A DNA stretch of 64,000 bases from JBFONV01 sp040779335 (GCA_040779335.1 JBFONV010000002.1:62001-126000); one strand, 5' to 3'; counted from the stretch's first letter, positions 16,328-26,435 are shown. Numbers and translations: made by a program. Notes: generated from the letters alone by a model not told the origin.

Positions 16328-17452
16328 ATGTGTACACATAAAGACAAGCTTAACGGACTTAATAAGCATATTTCACTGCATGAAAAAATTACGTCAACGC
16401 ACAAAATTTTACGTGATACATTTCCTTTTCTCGAGCGAATAGCCATTGCTATTTATGATCCTAAGACTGGATTAGTAAAAACCTATATTCATAGTGGAAA
16501 TAAAAATGCGCTAGCACACTATCAAACTTACCTTGATAAAGTCCCTTCGTTAAAAAAAATTGTCGAGCAAGGTCTACCTCGGGTGATCAATAATTTTCTG
16601 ACCTTTGAAAACAGCAACAGTGAGCACGCTAAACGAATTGGTCGTCACGGATTTTTAGCTAGCTACACCTTACCTATTTTTAACAATGGGGAATTTTTTG
16701 GTTTTATCTTTTTTAATTCAAATGAAAGTGACGTCTTTACAGAAAGTGTTCTGCAACAACTAGATGTTTACGGACATATGATTTCACTGATGGTCATCAA
16801 CGAAGCCAATTTAATTAATACCCTGTCTGCTGCGGTTAAAACAACGGGAAAGTTGTCTCACCTTCGCGATCCTGAAACTGGTAGTCATCTTGATCGCATG
16901 TCTCGGTATAGTCGTATGATTGCCATAGCTCTGGCCGAAAAATACCAGCTAAGTGATGATTTTATCGAGCACCTTTTCATGTTCTCTCCCTTACACGATA
17001 TAGGTAAAATAGCTATTCCCGATAGCATCCTACTAAAACCAGACCGATTAGATGACAGTGAAAAAATGATCATGCAAACTCATGCCGCTGCGGGCCGTGA
17101 AATAATTGATGATTTGTTAGAAAATTTTGAATTGGAAAATATCGAATATACCGGCATGCTGCGAAATATTATTGAATTTCATCACGAAACCATCAATGGA
17201 CAAGGTTATCCGAGCGGATTAAAGGCAGAGCAAATTCCTATAGAGTCACGTATTGTTGCTGTCGCCGATGTCTTTGACGCACTAACCAGCGTCCGGCCAT
17301 ATAAAGAGGCCTGGAGTAATGAAAAAGCATTTGAATTATTGCACAAACTTGCTGGTGAAACACTCGATCAGGACTGTGTTGATGCCTTATTCAATCATCA
17401 AGCTGAAATTGAAAAAATTCAACGTAGCTTTACTGACAACTTTTATGGGTAA
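16328..17452 (+). CDS. GAF-HD-GYP cyclic-di-GMP phosphodiesterase
   Basis: The 374-residue soluble protein has an N-terminal GAF-like sensor (about residues 20-160, FLERIAIAIYDPKTGLV and GFLASYTLPIFNNGEFFGF). A C-terminal HD-GYP domain follows with the catalytic residues in place: HLRDPETGSHLDR near 178-190, the HD pair in PLHDIGKIAIPD (His223-Asp224), EFHHETINGQGYPSG (His285-His286, GYP 293-295) and VADVFDALTS. Such enzymes hydrolyse c-di-GMP to GMP. The gene lies 107 bases before a binding protein and a GGDEF-EAL protein on the same strand, so the three may act in one signalling path. The ribosome site is weak. Confidence 0.92.
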   Translation: MCTHKDKLNGLNKHISLHEKITSTHKILRDTFPFLERIAIAIYDPKTGLVKTYIHSGNKNALAHYQTYLDKVPSLKKIVEQGLPRVINNFLTFENSNSEHAKRIGRHGFLASYTLPIFNNGEFFGFIFFNSNESDVFTESVLQQLDVYGHMISLMVINEANLINTLSAAVKTTGKLSHLRDPETGSHLDRMSRYSRMIAIALAEKYQLSDDFIEHLFMFSPLHDIGKIAIPDSILLKPDRLDDSEKMIMQTHAAAGREIIDDLLENFELENIEYTGMLRNIIEFHHETINGQGYPSGLKAEQIPIESRIVAVADVFDALTSVRPYKEAWSNEKAFELLHKLAGETLDQDCVDALFNHQAEIEKIQRSFTDNFYG

Positions 17453-17559
17453 AAAATTTACACAACACGATGAATATCAAACCTTTTTAAGTTCGCTTTA
17501 TGGCAATATAAGGGAGAATCACCTATCTTATAGCAATAACTAGATTTTTATGAGTAAGT

Positions 17560-19092
17560 ATGGTTTTTCGCTGTATTCTAATCATTTTTTTCGGCTGTTT
17601 TGTCAAACTTTGTCATGCTGACGATGAGCTTAATATCGCCTATTTTAGTCAAGATCCACCTAGTATAGTGCCACTTTCCCAAAGTTTTGATCCCGATTCT
17701 TATGCAGTGATCACGCAGATATTCGATTCGTTAATTCACTTTGACTTAGACGGACACATAAAGCCCGCCTTGGCGACTCACTGGCAGCAAGAATCCCCCA
17801 CTGAGTGGCGCTTTTTCTTGCGTAAAGGTGTTCGTTTTCATAATGGGGAGCCTTTTAACGCAAAAGCAGTAAAGTTCACTTACGACTTTATCCTAAACCC
17901 TAGCAAAAAAGTAGGCAGCAGCTGGATACTTAGCTCAATCAAAAGCGTATCCGTAGTGCTCGAAAAACCATATGAAGTGGTAATAGAAACCCATCAACCA
18001 GACAATATGCTATTAAATAGATTAACAATGTTTGGTGCTATTTGTCCGCCCCAGTATATTGCTGAAAAAGGCGTAGGTTATTTCAAACAACACCCGGTAG
18101 GCACAGGCCCTTTCAAATTTAAGCAATGGCAAAAAAATAAGTATATCCAGCTGTCAAAAAATGAGAATTACTGGCAAAAGGGTATCCCGCATTACGATAA
18201 AGTTCAGTTTAAAATAATTCCTGAGCAACAATGGTTAAATGCCATATTATCAGGTGATGTTGATCTAGTTCCTAATTTTCCTGGCAATAGAACTACCGAA
18301 TTAATGCAAAAATCTAACAACCAATTTCGACTGGTCAAACGGTTGGTATTGGCTGGCTATTGGGTGTTAATTCACAACGAAGGCATTTTCAATAATGTTG
18401 AGGTCAGAAAAGCACTAAATTATGCAGTCAACAAAAATGACTTGATCCGCTTTGGTGATTTTGGCAATGCGCGCCCGCTGGCTTCCTTGGGGAAAAAACA
18501 CGAGTTTGGTGCAAATCAAAACCTGAAACCTTACCCCTACGCCCCAATGAAAGCCAGAGCTTTGCTCGCTAAGGCTAATGTCCCCGAGAAGACAAAATTA
18601 CGCATGTTGGCCGCAGATATTACCACGCCAATTGCCAAAATAATCCAATCTAACTTACAAGATATTGGTTTTATCGTCGAGCTCGATGTCGTCACTCGCA
18701 GTGAATGGGCTAAAGGAGTGGTTGAACATAAAATAGTTACCGGCCAGCGATCTCGATATGATCTAGTAATTAACTTAGTCGATAACCCCATTTACCATTT
18801 AGGCTTTCACGCAGGCTTATTTCTTGATTCCCGCAGCCCGTGGTCACAGCTTAATGATCAAGAATTTAACCGACGTTTTGATGACAGTATGACAACACTC
18901 GAACCAGCTGAAATAAAAGCAAAGTTAAACGCTCTGGATACTTATATCCATGAAAATGCCTTAATGTTATTTACCACGCAGCGAATAATTACGGTAGTCG
19001 CTAGTAAAACAACATCCATTAATACTTATGGACTCAATGGTCACCTAGGCCATGAACTTATTAGCCATGCAAAAAGAATAGAAAATGATTAA
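17560..19092 (+). CDS. Periplasmic peptide/nickel-type (family 5) solute-binding protein
   Basis: The 510-residue exported protein has a signal peptide (cleavage after VKLCHA) and the full family 5 binding-protein fold. Landmarks are LATHWQQESPTEWRFFLRKGV, FHNGEPFNAKAVKFTYDFIL, GTGPFKFKQW, NVEVRKALNYAVNK and a C-terminal lobe ending near residue 505. Family 5 proteins normally deliver peptides to DppBCDF or OppBCDF systems, but no transporter genes are present. Its stop overlaps the start of the GGDEF-EAL gene by 8 bases, so the two are translationally coupled. It therefore probably presents a bound ligand to the periplasmic part of that membrane protein, rather than feeding an importer; this is inference. 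Confidence 0.88.
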   Translation: MVFRCILIIFFGCFVKLCHADDELNIAYFSQDPPSIVPLSQSFDPDSYAVITQIFDSLIHFDLDGHIKPALATHWQQESPTEWRFFLRKGVRFHNGEPFNAKAVKFTYDFILNPSKKVGSSWILSSIKSVSVVLEKPYEVVIETHQPDNMLLNRLTMFGAICPPQYIAEKGVGYFKQHPVGTGPFKFKQWQKNKYIQLSKNENYWQKGIPHYDKVQFKIIPEQQWLNAILSGDVDLVPNFPGNRTTELMQKSNNQFRLVKRLVLAGYWVLIHNEGIFNNVEVRKALNYAVNKNDLIRFGDFGNARPLASLGKKHEFGANQNLKPYPYAPMKARALLAKANVPEKTKLRMLAADITTPIAKIIQSNLQDIGFIVELDVVTRSEWAKGVVEHKIVTGQRSRYDLVINLVDNPIYHLGFHAGLFLDSRSPWSQLNDQEFNRRFDDSMTTLEPAEIKAKLNALDTYIHENALMLFTTQRIITVVASKTTSINTYGLNGHLGHELISHAKRIEND

Positions 19093-22000
19093 TTTCTTGA
19101 AAAGTAAATTACTGATCAAATTTATTGTCCGAAGTATGATTTTGCTTTTCATTTCTATTATTTGTATCGAGTATGTCACTTATAAAAAAACCAGTGATAT
19201 TATTCATCATCGTATTAATGAGCAGTTAGAGCGCGAAGTTAAACAAAAAGCTCAAGACATTGAACGCCAAATTCAGCAACTGATCATTGATGCTAAGATA
19301 CTCGCAGAGTTACCCGCGATTGAAGAATTAATTTTAAATAGCAATTATGGACTGGCAGCCGAAGCCAAAAGAATTGAGCCGCTCATTGCAAAATTTATCG
19401 ATAATCAAATAGAAAGAAACAACAGTTATATTCAATTCGGCATATGTGACAAAAGTCAGCAATTATTGTTTATATACCCAAAATCACAGCCTCTCCAAAA
19501 GGCCTTGTCATGTGATATGCAAAAATCAACGCAATTAAAAATCCTTAAAGACAGTAAGTTTATGTTGGCGCAAAAACCAATAGAACGACGAGAACAGCAA
19601 CTTGGTACTGTATTTATCTTATTTAATACCACCAATATTTTTACGAGTATCTCTAATCAGCGCATTTTCAATAACGGTTTTTGGGCATTGTTTGATGAAA
19701 ATATGATGCTACTGACTGAACTACAACATGCCAATCTCGCTTTTAGTGATCAAATCAAGCAGGTCGAACACGTAGACGATGTAACGCGCAATATGAACAT
19801 TGACGGCAACAGCGCCTATATTTATCCGTTTAATATCAATCCGACTAACTGGCACCTTTATGCCGTTGCCTATCAAGACGAAATGTTTACAGACGTCATC
19901 GAGTTGCTGTATTTAATCAGTTTTATTGTCATTATCGTGTTCATTGTTGAGGTGTTGTTTTTATCATACTTTACTAACACTATTGTTATCCGTCCGATTA
20001 AAGAACTACTTAAGGCGACTCAACACATTACTCAAGGAAATTTCGATCATAAAATTGAAGTAAACAACTCAGATGAAATAGGCAAACTCTCAGAAACATT
20101 TAACACAATGACCAATACGGTTGCCGATAAAATAGCAAAATTGAACCACGAAAAACAGCAAAGCTATGAAAGCAAAGCCTTACTGCAAAGCATTATTGAT
20201 AACACACCAGACATTATTTATTTAAAAGACATTGAACATAAATATATTCTCGTCAATAAAGCCTATCTATCGTTGTTTGATTTACGCCCCGAAGACGTTA
20301 TCAGTAAAACTGACTATGATTTATTTCCTCGAGAAACCGCCAAGGCTTTTATTCAAAACGATAGCAAGGTAATAGAGCATAGAAAATCATACAACTTTGA
20401 AGAAGCAGTCATCAATAAAAACGGCAAAGTCAAACATTACATATCAGTGAAATTTCCGATGTTAGATCAACAAAATAATGTCTATGCTTCCTGTGGAATT
20501 TCAACTGACGTAACCACAATAAAAGAAAAGGAATATGAACTTCGTTCAATAAATCAGGAGCTTAAGCTGATTTACAGTATTTTCGAAACAGGTCAAGAAT
20601 GCATTGTGGTTGCTAACGACCAATGGCTGATCACAGATGTCAATCGTGCTCTGATCAACAATTTTGCTTTTGTTAAAAACGAGCTGTTAAATACACCAGC
20701 CTTTAACCTAGTTAGCGAACAGCAAGACATTAGCGAACAAATTAGAGACCAAGTAAGTAAGCACGGCTATTGGCAAGGTGAGGTACTGCTACTATCCAAA
20801 TCGCAAAAAACTTATCCACAACTTTGCTCAGTCAATAAAGTTGTAGATGATGAATATCACACAACGCATTACATCATGTTATTTAGCGATATCACTCAAC
20901 TGAAAGAAACACAAAAACAATTAGAACAGCTAGCACACTACGACGGATTAACAGGCCTATTTAACCGTTATCAATTTAATATTGCCGTACACAAAGCGAT
21001 ATTTGAGTCGCAAGAGAGTCACTACAGTTTTGCTTTATTTTTTATCGATTTAGACAATTTTAAGTATATTAATGACACTATGGGCCATGAAATTGGTGAC
21101 GCTTTCCTTAAAGAAGTTGGTAAACGGCTACTAGATGTCACCCGGACCTCTGATATTGTCGCTCGCTTTGGTGGTGATGAATTTGTCTTATTGTTAAAAA
21201 ACTTACGCGAGCAGGACTATGTTTCAACGTTGGCCGATAAAATAAGAGAAGCGATCAACACCATCTTTATTATCCAAAACAAAGAAATATACGCCTCCGC
21301 AAGTATTGGTATTGCCCTTTATCCGCAAGATGGGCAAACCAGCAGTGAGTTAATTAAAGCTGCAGATATTGCTATGTATAGCGCAAAAGAAAAAGGGAAA
21401 AATGCCTACCAATTTTTTATGCCTGAAATGAACTTAGCGATCAAGGAAAAGCTCAATTATGAAGAAAGTTTGCGTACCGCCATCCAAGACGATGAATTTG
21501 AATTTCATTATCAACCTAAACATTGCACTAGTACCAACTTAAGCATAGAAGCGGAGGGATTACTGAGGTGGCGCAAAAATGGCAAGCAGATGATCATGCC
21601 CGACGAATTCATTCCGATCGCTGAAGAGTCGGGCTTAATAGTCCCTATCAGTTACCATATTTTTGACCATGGCTGTCGCTTTGTTCACGAGTTGGAAGCT
21701 CAGTTTCAAAAACCAGTGCATTTATCCTTTAATTTATCAGGGCGGCAGTTTAGACAACACGATTTAGCACAGAAATTATTTGCAATTACTGAACGACATA
21801 GCATCAGTCCCAGTAGTATTGATTTTGAGATCACCGAAAGTGTTATTATGGAAGACCCTGATTTAGCAAAGGATATTTGCGAACAACTTAAGGCAGTAGG
21901 CTTTACGTTATCACTTGATGACTTTGGTACGGGTTATTCTTCACTTAGCTATATTCGAGAATATCCAATTGATAGCATTAAAGTCGATCGCACTTTTATT

Positions 22001-22228
22001 ACCAATGTTGAAACAGATGTAACCAATCAAGCGATCATTAACGCTGTGCTATCTATCGCCAAAAGCATGCAACTTGAGGTTATTTGTGAAGGAGTTGAAA
22101 CCAAGCAACAACTAGATTTTTTGAAAAATATGGGCGTAAGCCATATTCAAGGTTATTACTTTAGCCCGCCACTTGAAGAAGAAAAGTTTATCCAATACTT
22201 AATCGAGCACTATTTTGATCAAGAATGA
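19085..22228 (+). CDS. Membrane HAMP-PAS-PAS-GGDEF-EAL cyclic-di-GMP signalling protein
   Basis: The 1047-residue protein has a first membrane helix (about 12-30), a periplasmic sensor region (about 31-270), a second helix (272-295), HAMP (about 297-350), two PAS domains (about 363-482 and 495-608), GGDEF (612-780) and EAL (790-1040). The cyclase site RFGGDEF (696-700) is intact, and an inhibitory RxxD (RTSD, 687-690) sits five residues before it. In the EAL domain the name motif reads EGL (824-826, in AEGLLRW), while ITESVIME, LDDFGTGYSS, IKVDR and CEGVET are conserved, so phosphodiesterase activity is still possible. Translational coupling to the binding protein upstream suggests ligand-controlled c-di-GMP turnover. 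Confidence 0.93.
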   Translation: MINFLKSKLLIKFIVRSMILLFISIICIEYVTYKKTSDIIHHRINEQLEREVKQKAQDIERQIQQLIIDAKILAELPAIEELILNSNYGLAAEAKRIEPLIAKFIDNQIERNNSYIQFGICDKSQQLLFIYPKSQPLQKALSCDMQKSTQLKILKDSKFMLAQKPIERREQQLGTVFILFNTTNIFTSISNQRIFNNGFWALFDENMMLLTELQHANLAFSDQIKQVEHVDDVTRNMNIDGNSAYIYPFNINPTNWHLYAVAYQDEMFTDVIELLYLISFIVIIVFIVEVLFLSYFTNTIVIRPIKELLKATQHITQGNFDHKIEVNNSDEIGKLSETFNTMTNTVADKIAKLNHEKQQSYESKALLQSIIDNTPDIIYLKDIEHKYILVNKAYLSLFDLRPEDVISKTDYDLFPRETAKAFIQNDSKVIEHRKSYNFEEAVINKNGKVKHYISVKFPMLDQQNNVYASCGISTDVTTIKEKEYELRSINQELKLIYSIFETGQECIVVANDQWLITDVNRALINNFAFVKNELLNTPAFNLVSEQQDISEQIRDQVSKHGYWQGEVLLLSKSQKTYPQLCSVNKVVDDEYHTTHYIMLFSDITQLKETQKQLEQLAHYDGLTGLFNRYQFNIAVHKAIFESQESHYSFALFFIDLDNFKYINDTMGHEIGDAFLKEVGKRLLDVTRTSDIVARFGGDEFVLLLKNLREQDYVSTLADKIREAINTIFIIQNKEIYASASIGIALYPQDGQTSSELIKAADIAMYSAKEKGKNAYQFFMPEMNLAIKEKLNYEESLRTAIQDDEFEFHYQPKHCTSTNLSIEAEGLLRWRKNGKQMIMPDEFIPIAEESGLIVPISYHIFDHGCRFVHELEAQFQKPVHLSFNLSGRQFRQHDLAQKLFAITERHSISPSSIDFEITESVIMEDPDLAKDICEQLKAVGFTLSLDDFGTGYSSLSYIREYPIDSIKVDRTFITNVETDVTNQAIINAVLSIAKSMQLEVICEGVETKQQLDFLKNMGVSHIQGYYFSPPLEEEKFIQYLIEHYFDQE

Positions 22229-22294
22229 ATCAACCAAATATATAATAGTTATTGAACAAGTTAATTAATTTAGCAAAAGCGCACTGATAAGCTA

Positions 22295-22531
22295 ATGGAA
22301 TCGCAAGAAATTTTTAGAATATATAGATTAGCGCCAGAAGTTGTAAATATTAGCGATGGAATTCAAGGGTACTGGCAATTTGAAAACAAGGTAGGTTGAG
22401 TATTTAATGTGACTTTTAAACCAGATGATTATTGGATAATAAAGCGCTGTAAAACTAAAAGCATCTATTTTCACGTCGTTATATTAGCTCAAGCAATACC
22501 ATCAAGTAGTTTATTGCTAATACATGTTTAG
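22295..22531 (+). pseudogene. Possible broken small gene with one in-frame stop
   Basis: An ATG at 22295 opens a frame (APEVVNISDGIQGYWQFEN) that meets a TGA at 22397-22399. The same frame then stays open for 43 more codons (VFNVTFKPDDYWIIKRCKTK and on) to a TAG at 22529. The composition on both sides looks protein-like, which suggests one gene of about 78 codons broken by a nonsense mutation, but chance cannot be excluded. The rest of the 476-base gap between 22229 and 22704 holds only the terminator at 22618. Confidence 0.25.
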
Positions 22532-22617
22532 TTCACACTCAATTTCACCACTATCTTCACCGAAGCCGTTCATGGTTAATCTAATCACAGTGTTTACCGT
22601 TTATACATTTCAGACAA

Positions 22618-22645
22618 AAGGCCAAGTAAAAATTTACTCGGCCTT
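22618..22645 (-). terminator. Terminator of the chemoreceptor-kinase-PstS-porin operon
   Basis: On the minus strand a 13-base stem (22645-22633 with 22630-22618, one G-U pair) with a 2-base spacer is followed by TTTGTC. It lies 60 bases after the porin stop. The T-run is short. Confidence 0.6.
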
Positions 22646-22704
22646 AGGTTTAAGTAATTAAATGGTTAAACAGGTATCAGGTTAACCAGCATGGTATCAA
22701 ATGA

Positions 22705-23850
22705 TCAATAAACAAAATCGACGCCTACGCTAATAGTATCTGAATCACCGTGATATGCCCAACCAGAGGCCTTATCACCCTGATCAACAAAATGATCGTA
22801 TTGCACTTTAAAGGACGCGTTTGGTAAGAAATTATAACGTAAGCCATAACTCATAATATAGTGCTCTTCTAAGTCTTCAGTAGGCGTTGATCCTTTAGTC
22901 CTTTCATGATCCGCTTTTGAATAACTGACGTAAGGTTGAAAATCGTTATAGTTATATACTAATGACACTAAATAAGTTGGAAATTCAGTTCCGCGTGCAT
23001 CATCGTAATCAACGAAGTTCCAATCAAACAATACCGTAAAGCTTTGTATATCAACGGTACCACCAAATCCTATAAATGTTTGAGAAAATGGACTGTAAGG
23101 GTCGATACTTCCATCTTGTTGAATAGTTTCTCTGTCCCTGTCATTTTGGAAATACACAAATCTTACATCAAAATTGTCTCCCGAAATGTTCCAGTTCATG
23201 CCGGTAATATCCGTCCAATACTCATTCACAGTACGTGCAGAGCCTCCGTACAGCTTATCGTAATAAAGCATTTCAACGTTATCATCCGAATACTCATTAC
23301 CATAAAAGAAAGTCAGAGTATTTGAGTAATCGCCTAAGTCAAAACTATACATAGCCTGAACGCCATTAAATTGGGTCACTTGCCACCAATATAAATTTGA
23401 TGGTGGACGCATCCAAGGATAGGCATACCCAACTTCTGAATACTCTGAAAAGTAATACATTGGAATATTTCTTCGGCCAGCCATTAAAGTCAAATTATCT
23501 GTAGCCTGATAGGTTAAATAGTACCAATCGAATTCCGGACTAAAATTATCAACGCCTTTTGCCACAAGTTGAGCGGTAATGGTGAAATCAGAACTAATAT
23601 CCATTACACCTTGCAGGGCAAAAATAGACTCGGCATTAAAAGTAATATCATTGGTATACTGACCAACATCATAAAAGTCAGCAGTGAGTATTTCATCACG
23701 CTTTTGTCCTGGGTTTAACGGGTCATCAACCGTGCCAAGCGTTTTACCCGCAATGATTGAGCCAAAGCCACTAAATTTGATATCCGCATGTGCAGACATT
23801 GAAAACAAGATCAATAACGAAGTACATAAAAAAGTTTTTAAGAATTTCAT
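22705..23850 (-). CDS. Outer-membrane porin-like beta-barrel protein
   Basis: The 381-residue protein has a signal peptide (cleavage after MSAHA), then a barrel that begins DIKFSGFGSIIAG and ends VGVDFVY, with many aromatic residues on alternating strands. It resembles the large-family porins of marine gammaproteobacteria that replace OmpC-type porins, but I cannot assign a substrate. A good ribosome site (AGGGGC) precedes the ATG. The short PstS-like gene ends 14 bases upstream, so they are co-transcribed. An anion such as phosphate is a reasonable guess for the cargo; this is inference. Confidence 0.8.
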   Translation of the reverse strand: MKFLKTFLCTSLLILFSMSAHADIKFSGFGSIIAGKTLGTVDDPLNPGQKRDEILTADFYDVGQYTNDITFNAESIFALQGVMDISSDFTITAQLVAKGVDNFSPEFDWYYLTYQATDNLTLMAGRRNIPMYYFSEYSEVGYAYPWMRPPSNLYWWQVTQFNGVQAMYSFDLGDYSNTLTFFYGNEYSDDNVEMLYYDKLYGGSARTVNEYWTDITGMNWNISGDNFDVRFVYFQNDRDRETIQQDGSIDPYSPFSQTFIGFGGTVDIQSFTVLFDWNFVDYDDARGTEFPTYLVSLVYNYNDFQPYVSYSKADHERTKGSTPTEDLEEHYIMSYGLRYNFLPNASFKVQYDHFVDQGDKASGWAYHGDSDTISVGVDFVY

Positions 23851-23864
23851 TTTATAGCCCCTAT

Positions 23865-24305
23865 TTAAAATGTTGCGACGACTTTAACAGCACTGGTTGC
23901 CGCAGAGGCATCCACATAGCCGATAGCATCAGGATTTGCTGAAATTGCTGAGATAATCGCATCAGTCGACGACATTTCTTGGGGGGGCGTTCCTTTGCCT
24001 GTAAATATCATTTTCGACCAATAGGCATTAACCTGATTACTCGACTTGCCGATAACTTTCTCATTAAATTCTTCAGTTACCGGATCCTTGGGGCTAGCAC
24101 TCAGCAATATCGCGGATCGCCCATTGGAAAAAGACTTGGTTTTACCAAGAAATATTTTTTTTATCGTGGATTGATCAAAGCTTGAGTTATTGGAGGGGTG
24201 AACAACAATTGCGACTTCAGCAGCCGCCTGATTTATGGTTAGTAAGCCAACTGCAGAGATACCTATGACAACTATCCATTTTACTTTTTTAAAGAGACAT
24301 GACAT
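23865..24305 (-). CDS. Short PstS-like phosphate-binding periplasmic protein
   Basis: The 146-residue exported protein (signal peptide ending near NQAAA) resembles a minimal PstS. It has VAIVVHPSN at the start, then IKKIFLGKTKSFSNGRSAIL, TEEFNEKVIGKSSNQVNAYW, and ends ISANPDAIGYVDASAATSAV, the usual signature of PstS-like proteins. It is about half the length of E. coli PstS and lacks the second lobe insertions, so it may bind weakly or serve as a sensor subunit. No pstCAB genes are nearby. Its neighbours in the transcript are a histidine kinase and a chemoreceptor upstream and a porin downstream. The ribosome site AAGGAACC is good. Confidence 0.85.
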   Translation of the reverse strand: MSCLFKKVKWIVVIGISAVGLLTINQAAAEVAIVVHPSNNSSFDQSTIKKIFLGKTKSFSNGRSAILLSASPKDPVTEEFNEKVIGKSSNQVNAYWSKMIFTGKGTPPQEMSSTDAIISAISANPDAIGYVDASAATSAVKVVATF

Positions 24306-24434
24306 ATGTGGTTCCTTAGTAACTAATTGATAGTAATTTGATATATTTTTTATTCTTTATATAACGTTATAGATTTAAGCGTAGTCCTAACAAAAAAAAG
24401 TGCAAATTTTTATTGACTATTCGAATGACAAACA

Positions 24435-26360
24435 TTATTCACTAGTAAGTGAAGGAAAATAAAGCGAAAAGCAGCAGCCTTTACCTAACTCACTGGATAC
24501 TTTTATTTCTCCTGACATTTTTCCAGAAATCAGGTTATGAACGATACTCAAACCTAATCCCATTTGCTCGGCCGCGCACTTAGAGGTGAAAAAAGGCTCA
24601 AAAACTCGATCAATATCACTCTTTTTAATGCCTTTGCCATCATCTAAAATATCAACAACCACGCCATGTCGGTCTTGATCCTTAGCCACATTGATGGTGA
24701 TATTTCCATCGTGTTCCACCCCATGAAGAACCGCATTATTGACTAACTGAACAATAATTTGTGTGTAAGGTACAGAATAATTACATACTTGAATATCGCT
24801 TTCAGCGTTGATTTTTAGCTTAATTCGACGTTCATCTAACTTAGGTTTCAGCCCTTGAACCACAGCCTTCGTATATTCAACGACACTAAATAGGTTTAAT
24901 TGATCTTCGGAATCTTCATTGGCTAATAATTTAAAGTTATCAACCAAACTTCTCGATTTATCTAAGTTATTACTGATCAGCAGAGATGACTCTTTAGTGT
25001 TAACCAAGAAATCCTCTAATTCCGATTTTTTAATACCCAAATTAAATTTATTAGTCACTTTAACGAGAGATTCGGTTAAATAAGAAGCAGCGGTAATAGC
25101 AACGCTGAGAGGGGTGTTAAGCTGATGAGCAAGTCCAGCAACAACATTACTAAGCGATGCAATTTTTTCTTTTTGAATTAACTCTCTATGAGTCTCTTCC
25201 AGTTCATCAAAAGCCTCTGTAAGCTGCTGATTCTTCATTGTTAGCACATCATCTTTTTGTTTCAACACCGTAAGGTTACGGTAAACCATGCGTTCCACGA
25301 ATACGCCAATAAAAACAAGGATAATGAGTAAAACAATACCATATTTCAATAATCTAGAAGATAAGAAGCTGAATCCCCTTGAGTCGGTTAAATAAACTAG
25401 ATTAAAAGCGCTTGCAAGACGAACGGATAATAGAAAGTAGTCATCAGATTGATACACCCAATCATCTACGGATTTCAGCAATATCTGCATATCCTGTGGC
25501 AATTCTTTCCCTTCCTCCATGACAAATTTTTTCCCGATAGAAACTTCATTATCTTCATATTCAGTGGTTGCAATGAGTAGAGGGTTTTCAGATAACTCAG
25601 AAAGAAACACCAGTGAGTCTGGACCACTAGGTTGATATATATCTTGATCAAAAACATTTTGTGAAAAAAGAAACTGTATCAGTCCCACTAATCCTTGTTC
25701 AGGATCTAAAATACTTACCGTCAGCGAGAGCTTATATGAATTATTAACTTTGATAAGTTTCCACAGGATATTTCTATGTTGATGGGCTTGCCAAAAATAT
25801 TCCCACAAGCCATCATTTAATTCCGTTTGAAATTCCGTTTTAGAAGCTAAACCATTGTTAGGATAAACTAATTTTGCTGTTGGAGAATAATTATATATAG
25901 TAACTTTTTCTAGTTTTTCTTCTTGTAAAAAATGCGGTAGATATGGGCCCGTTTTTAGAAGCAATGCTAATCGTTGTCTTTCTTGTTGATTAATAGGTAG
26001 GCGGGCGTATAGCCCACTAAGATAGTTTTCATCAATATAGTTAAGTGTCAGTAACTCGCCTTCAAGGCTAAAATAATCTAAAACATCCTCATTGTTATTT
26101 CGACCATGATAATCGACGGTATAAGTCATGGTTTGCGACAATATCGTCGCCATGGTCTCCAGCTTACTGATTGTTGTTTCTAGATGTTGAACACGAGAAG
26201 AAAAATCAGCCGCGGTATCTAATTTAATCCGCTGTACATCAGTATTAACGGCAACAAATATAAGTACCGAGCAGACAATCAAAAACAATATATAGGCGAT
26301 TCTAAATATAATTAAAGGCCTATAGACGAGACTTTTATCCGAAAGATTAAATGTCAGCAA
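24435..26360 (-). CDS. Membrane sensor histidine kinase with large periplasmic domain
   Basis: The 641-residue protein has a membrane helix near 18-38, a periplasmic sensor (about 40-330), a second helix (about 338-358), a coiled coil (365-402) and a kinase core. The H-box is GLAHQLNTPLSV (phospho-His412), and the ATP-binding domain shows VNNAVLHG, DILDDGKGI and MGLGLSIVHNL. There is no receiver domain, and no response regulator gene is adjacent. The frame starts with TTG at 26360, directly after an in-frame TAA, and there is no ATG nearby, so a TTG start is likely. Its position between a chemoreceptor and a PstS-like protein suggests that the two sensors and the binding protein respond to one ligand. 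Confidence 0.88.
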   Translation of the reverse strand: MLTFNLSDKSLVYRPLIIFRIAYILFLIVCSVLIFVAVNTDVQRIKLDTAADFSSRVQHLETTISKLETMATILSQTMTYTVDYHGRNNNEDVLDYFSLEGELLTLNYIDENYLSGLYARLPINQQERQRLALLLKTGPYLPHFLQEEKLEKVTIYNYSPTAKLVYPNNGLASKTEFQTELNDGLWEYFWQAHQHRNILWKLIKVNNSYKLSLTVSILDPEQGLVGLIQFLFSQNVFDQDIYQPSGPDSLVFLSELSENPLLIATTEYEDNEVSIGKKFVMEEGKELPQDMQILLKSVDDWVYQSDDYFLLSVRLASAFNLVYLTDSRGFSFLSSRLLKYGIVLLIILVFIGVFVERMVYRNLTVLKQKDDVLTMKNQQLTEAFDELEETHRELIQKEKIASLSNVVAGLAHQLNTPLSVAITAASYLTESLVKVTNKFNLGIKKSELEDFLVNTKESSLLISNNLDKSRSLVDNFKLLANEDSEDQLNLFSVVEYTKAVVQGLKPKLDERRIKLKINAESDIQVCNYSVPYTQIIVQLVNNAVLHGVEHDGNITINVAKDQDRHGVVVDILDDGKGIKKSDIDRVFEPFFTSKCAAEQMGLGLSIVHNLISGKMSGEIKVSSELGKGCCFSLYFPSLTSE

Positions 26361-26435
26361 TTAATGTACTCTGGTGCGGCTCAGGTAACAGTTAAATATG
26401 GGCACAGAGAATAATGCCCACTCACCTCGATAAGC

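Noticed and set aside
17319..17543. 74-codon plus frame over the end of the HD-GYP gene
   Set aside because: Most of it overlaps the HD-GYP gene in another frame, with a composition typical of a shadow frame.
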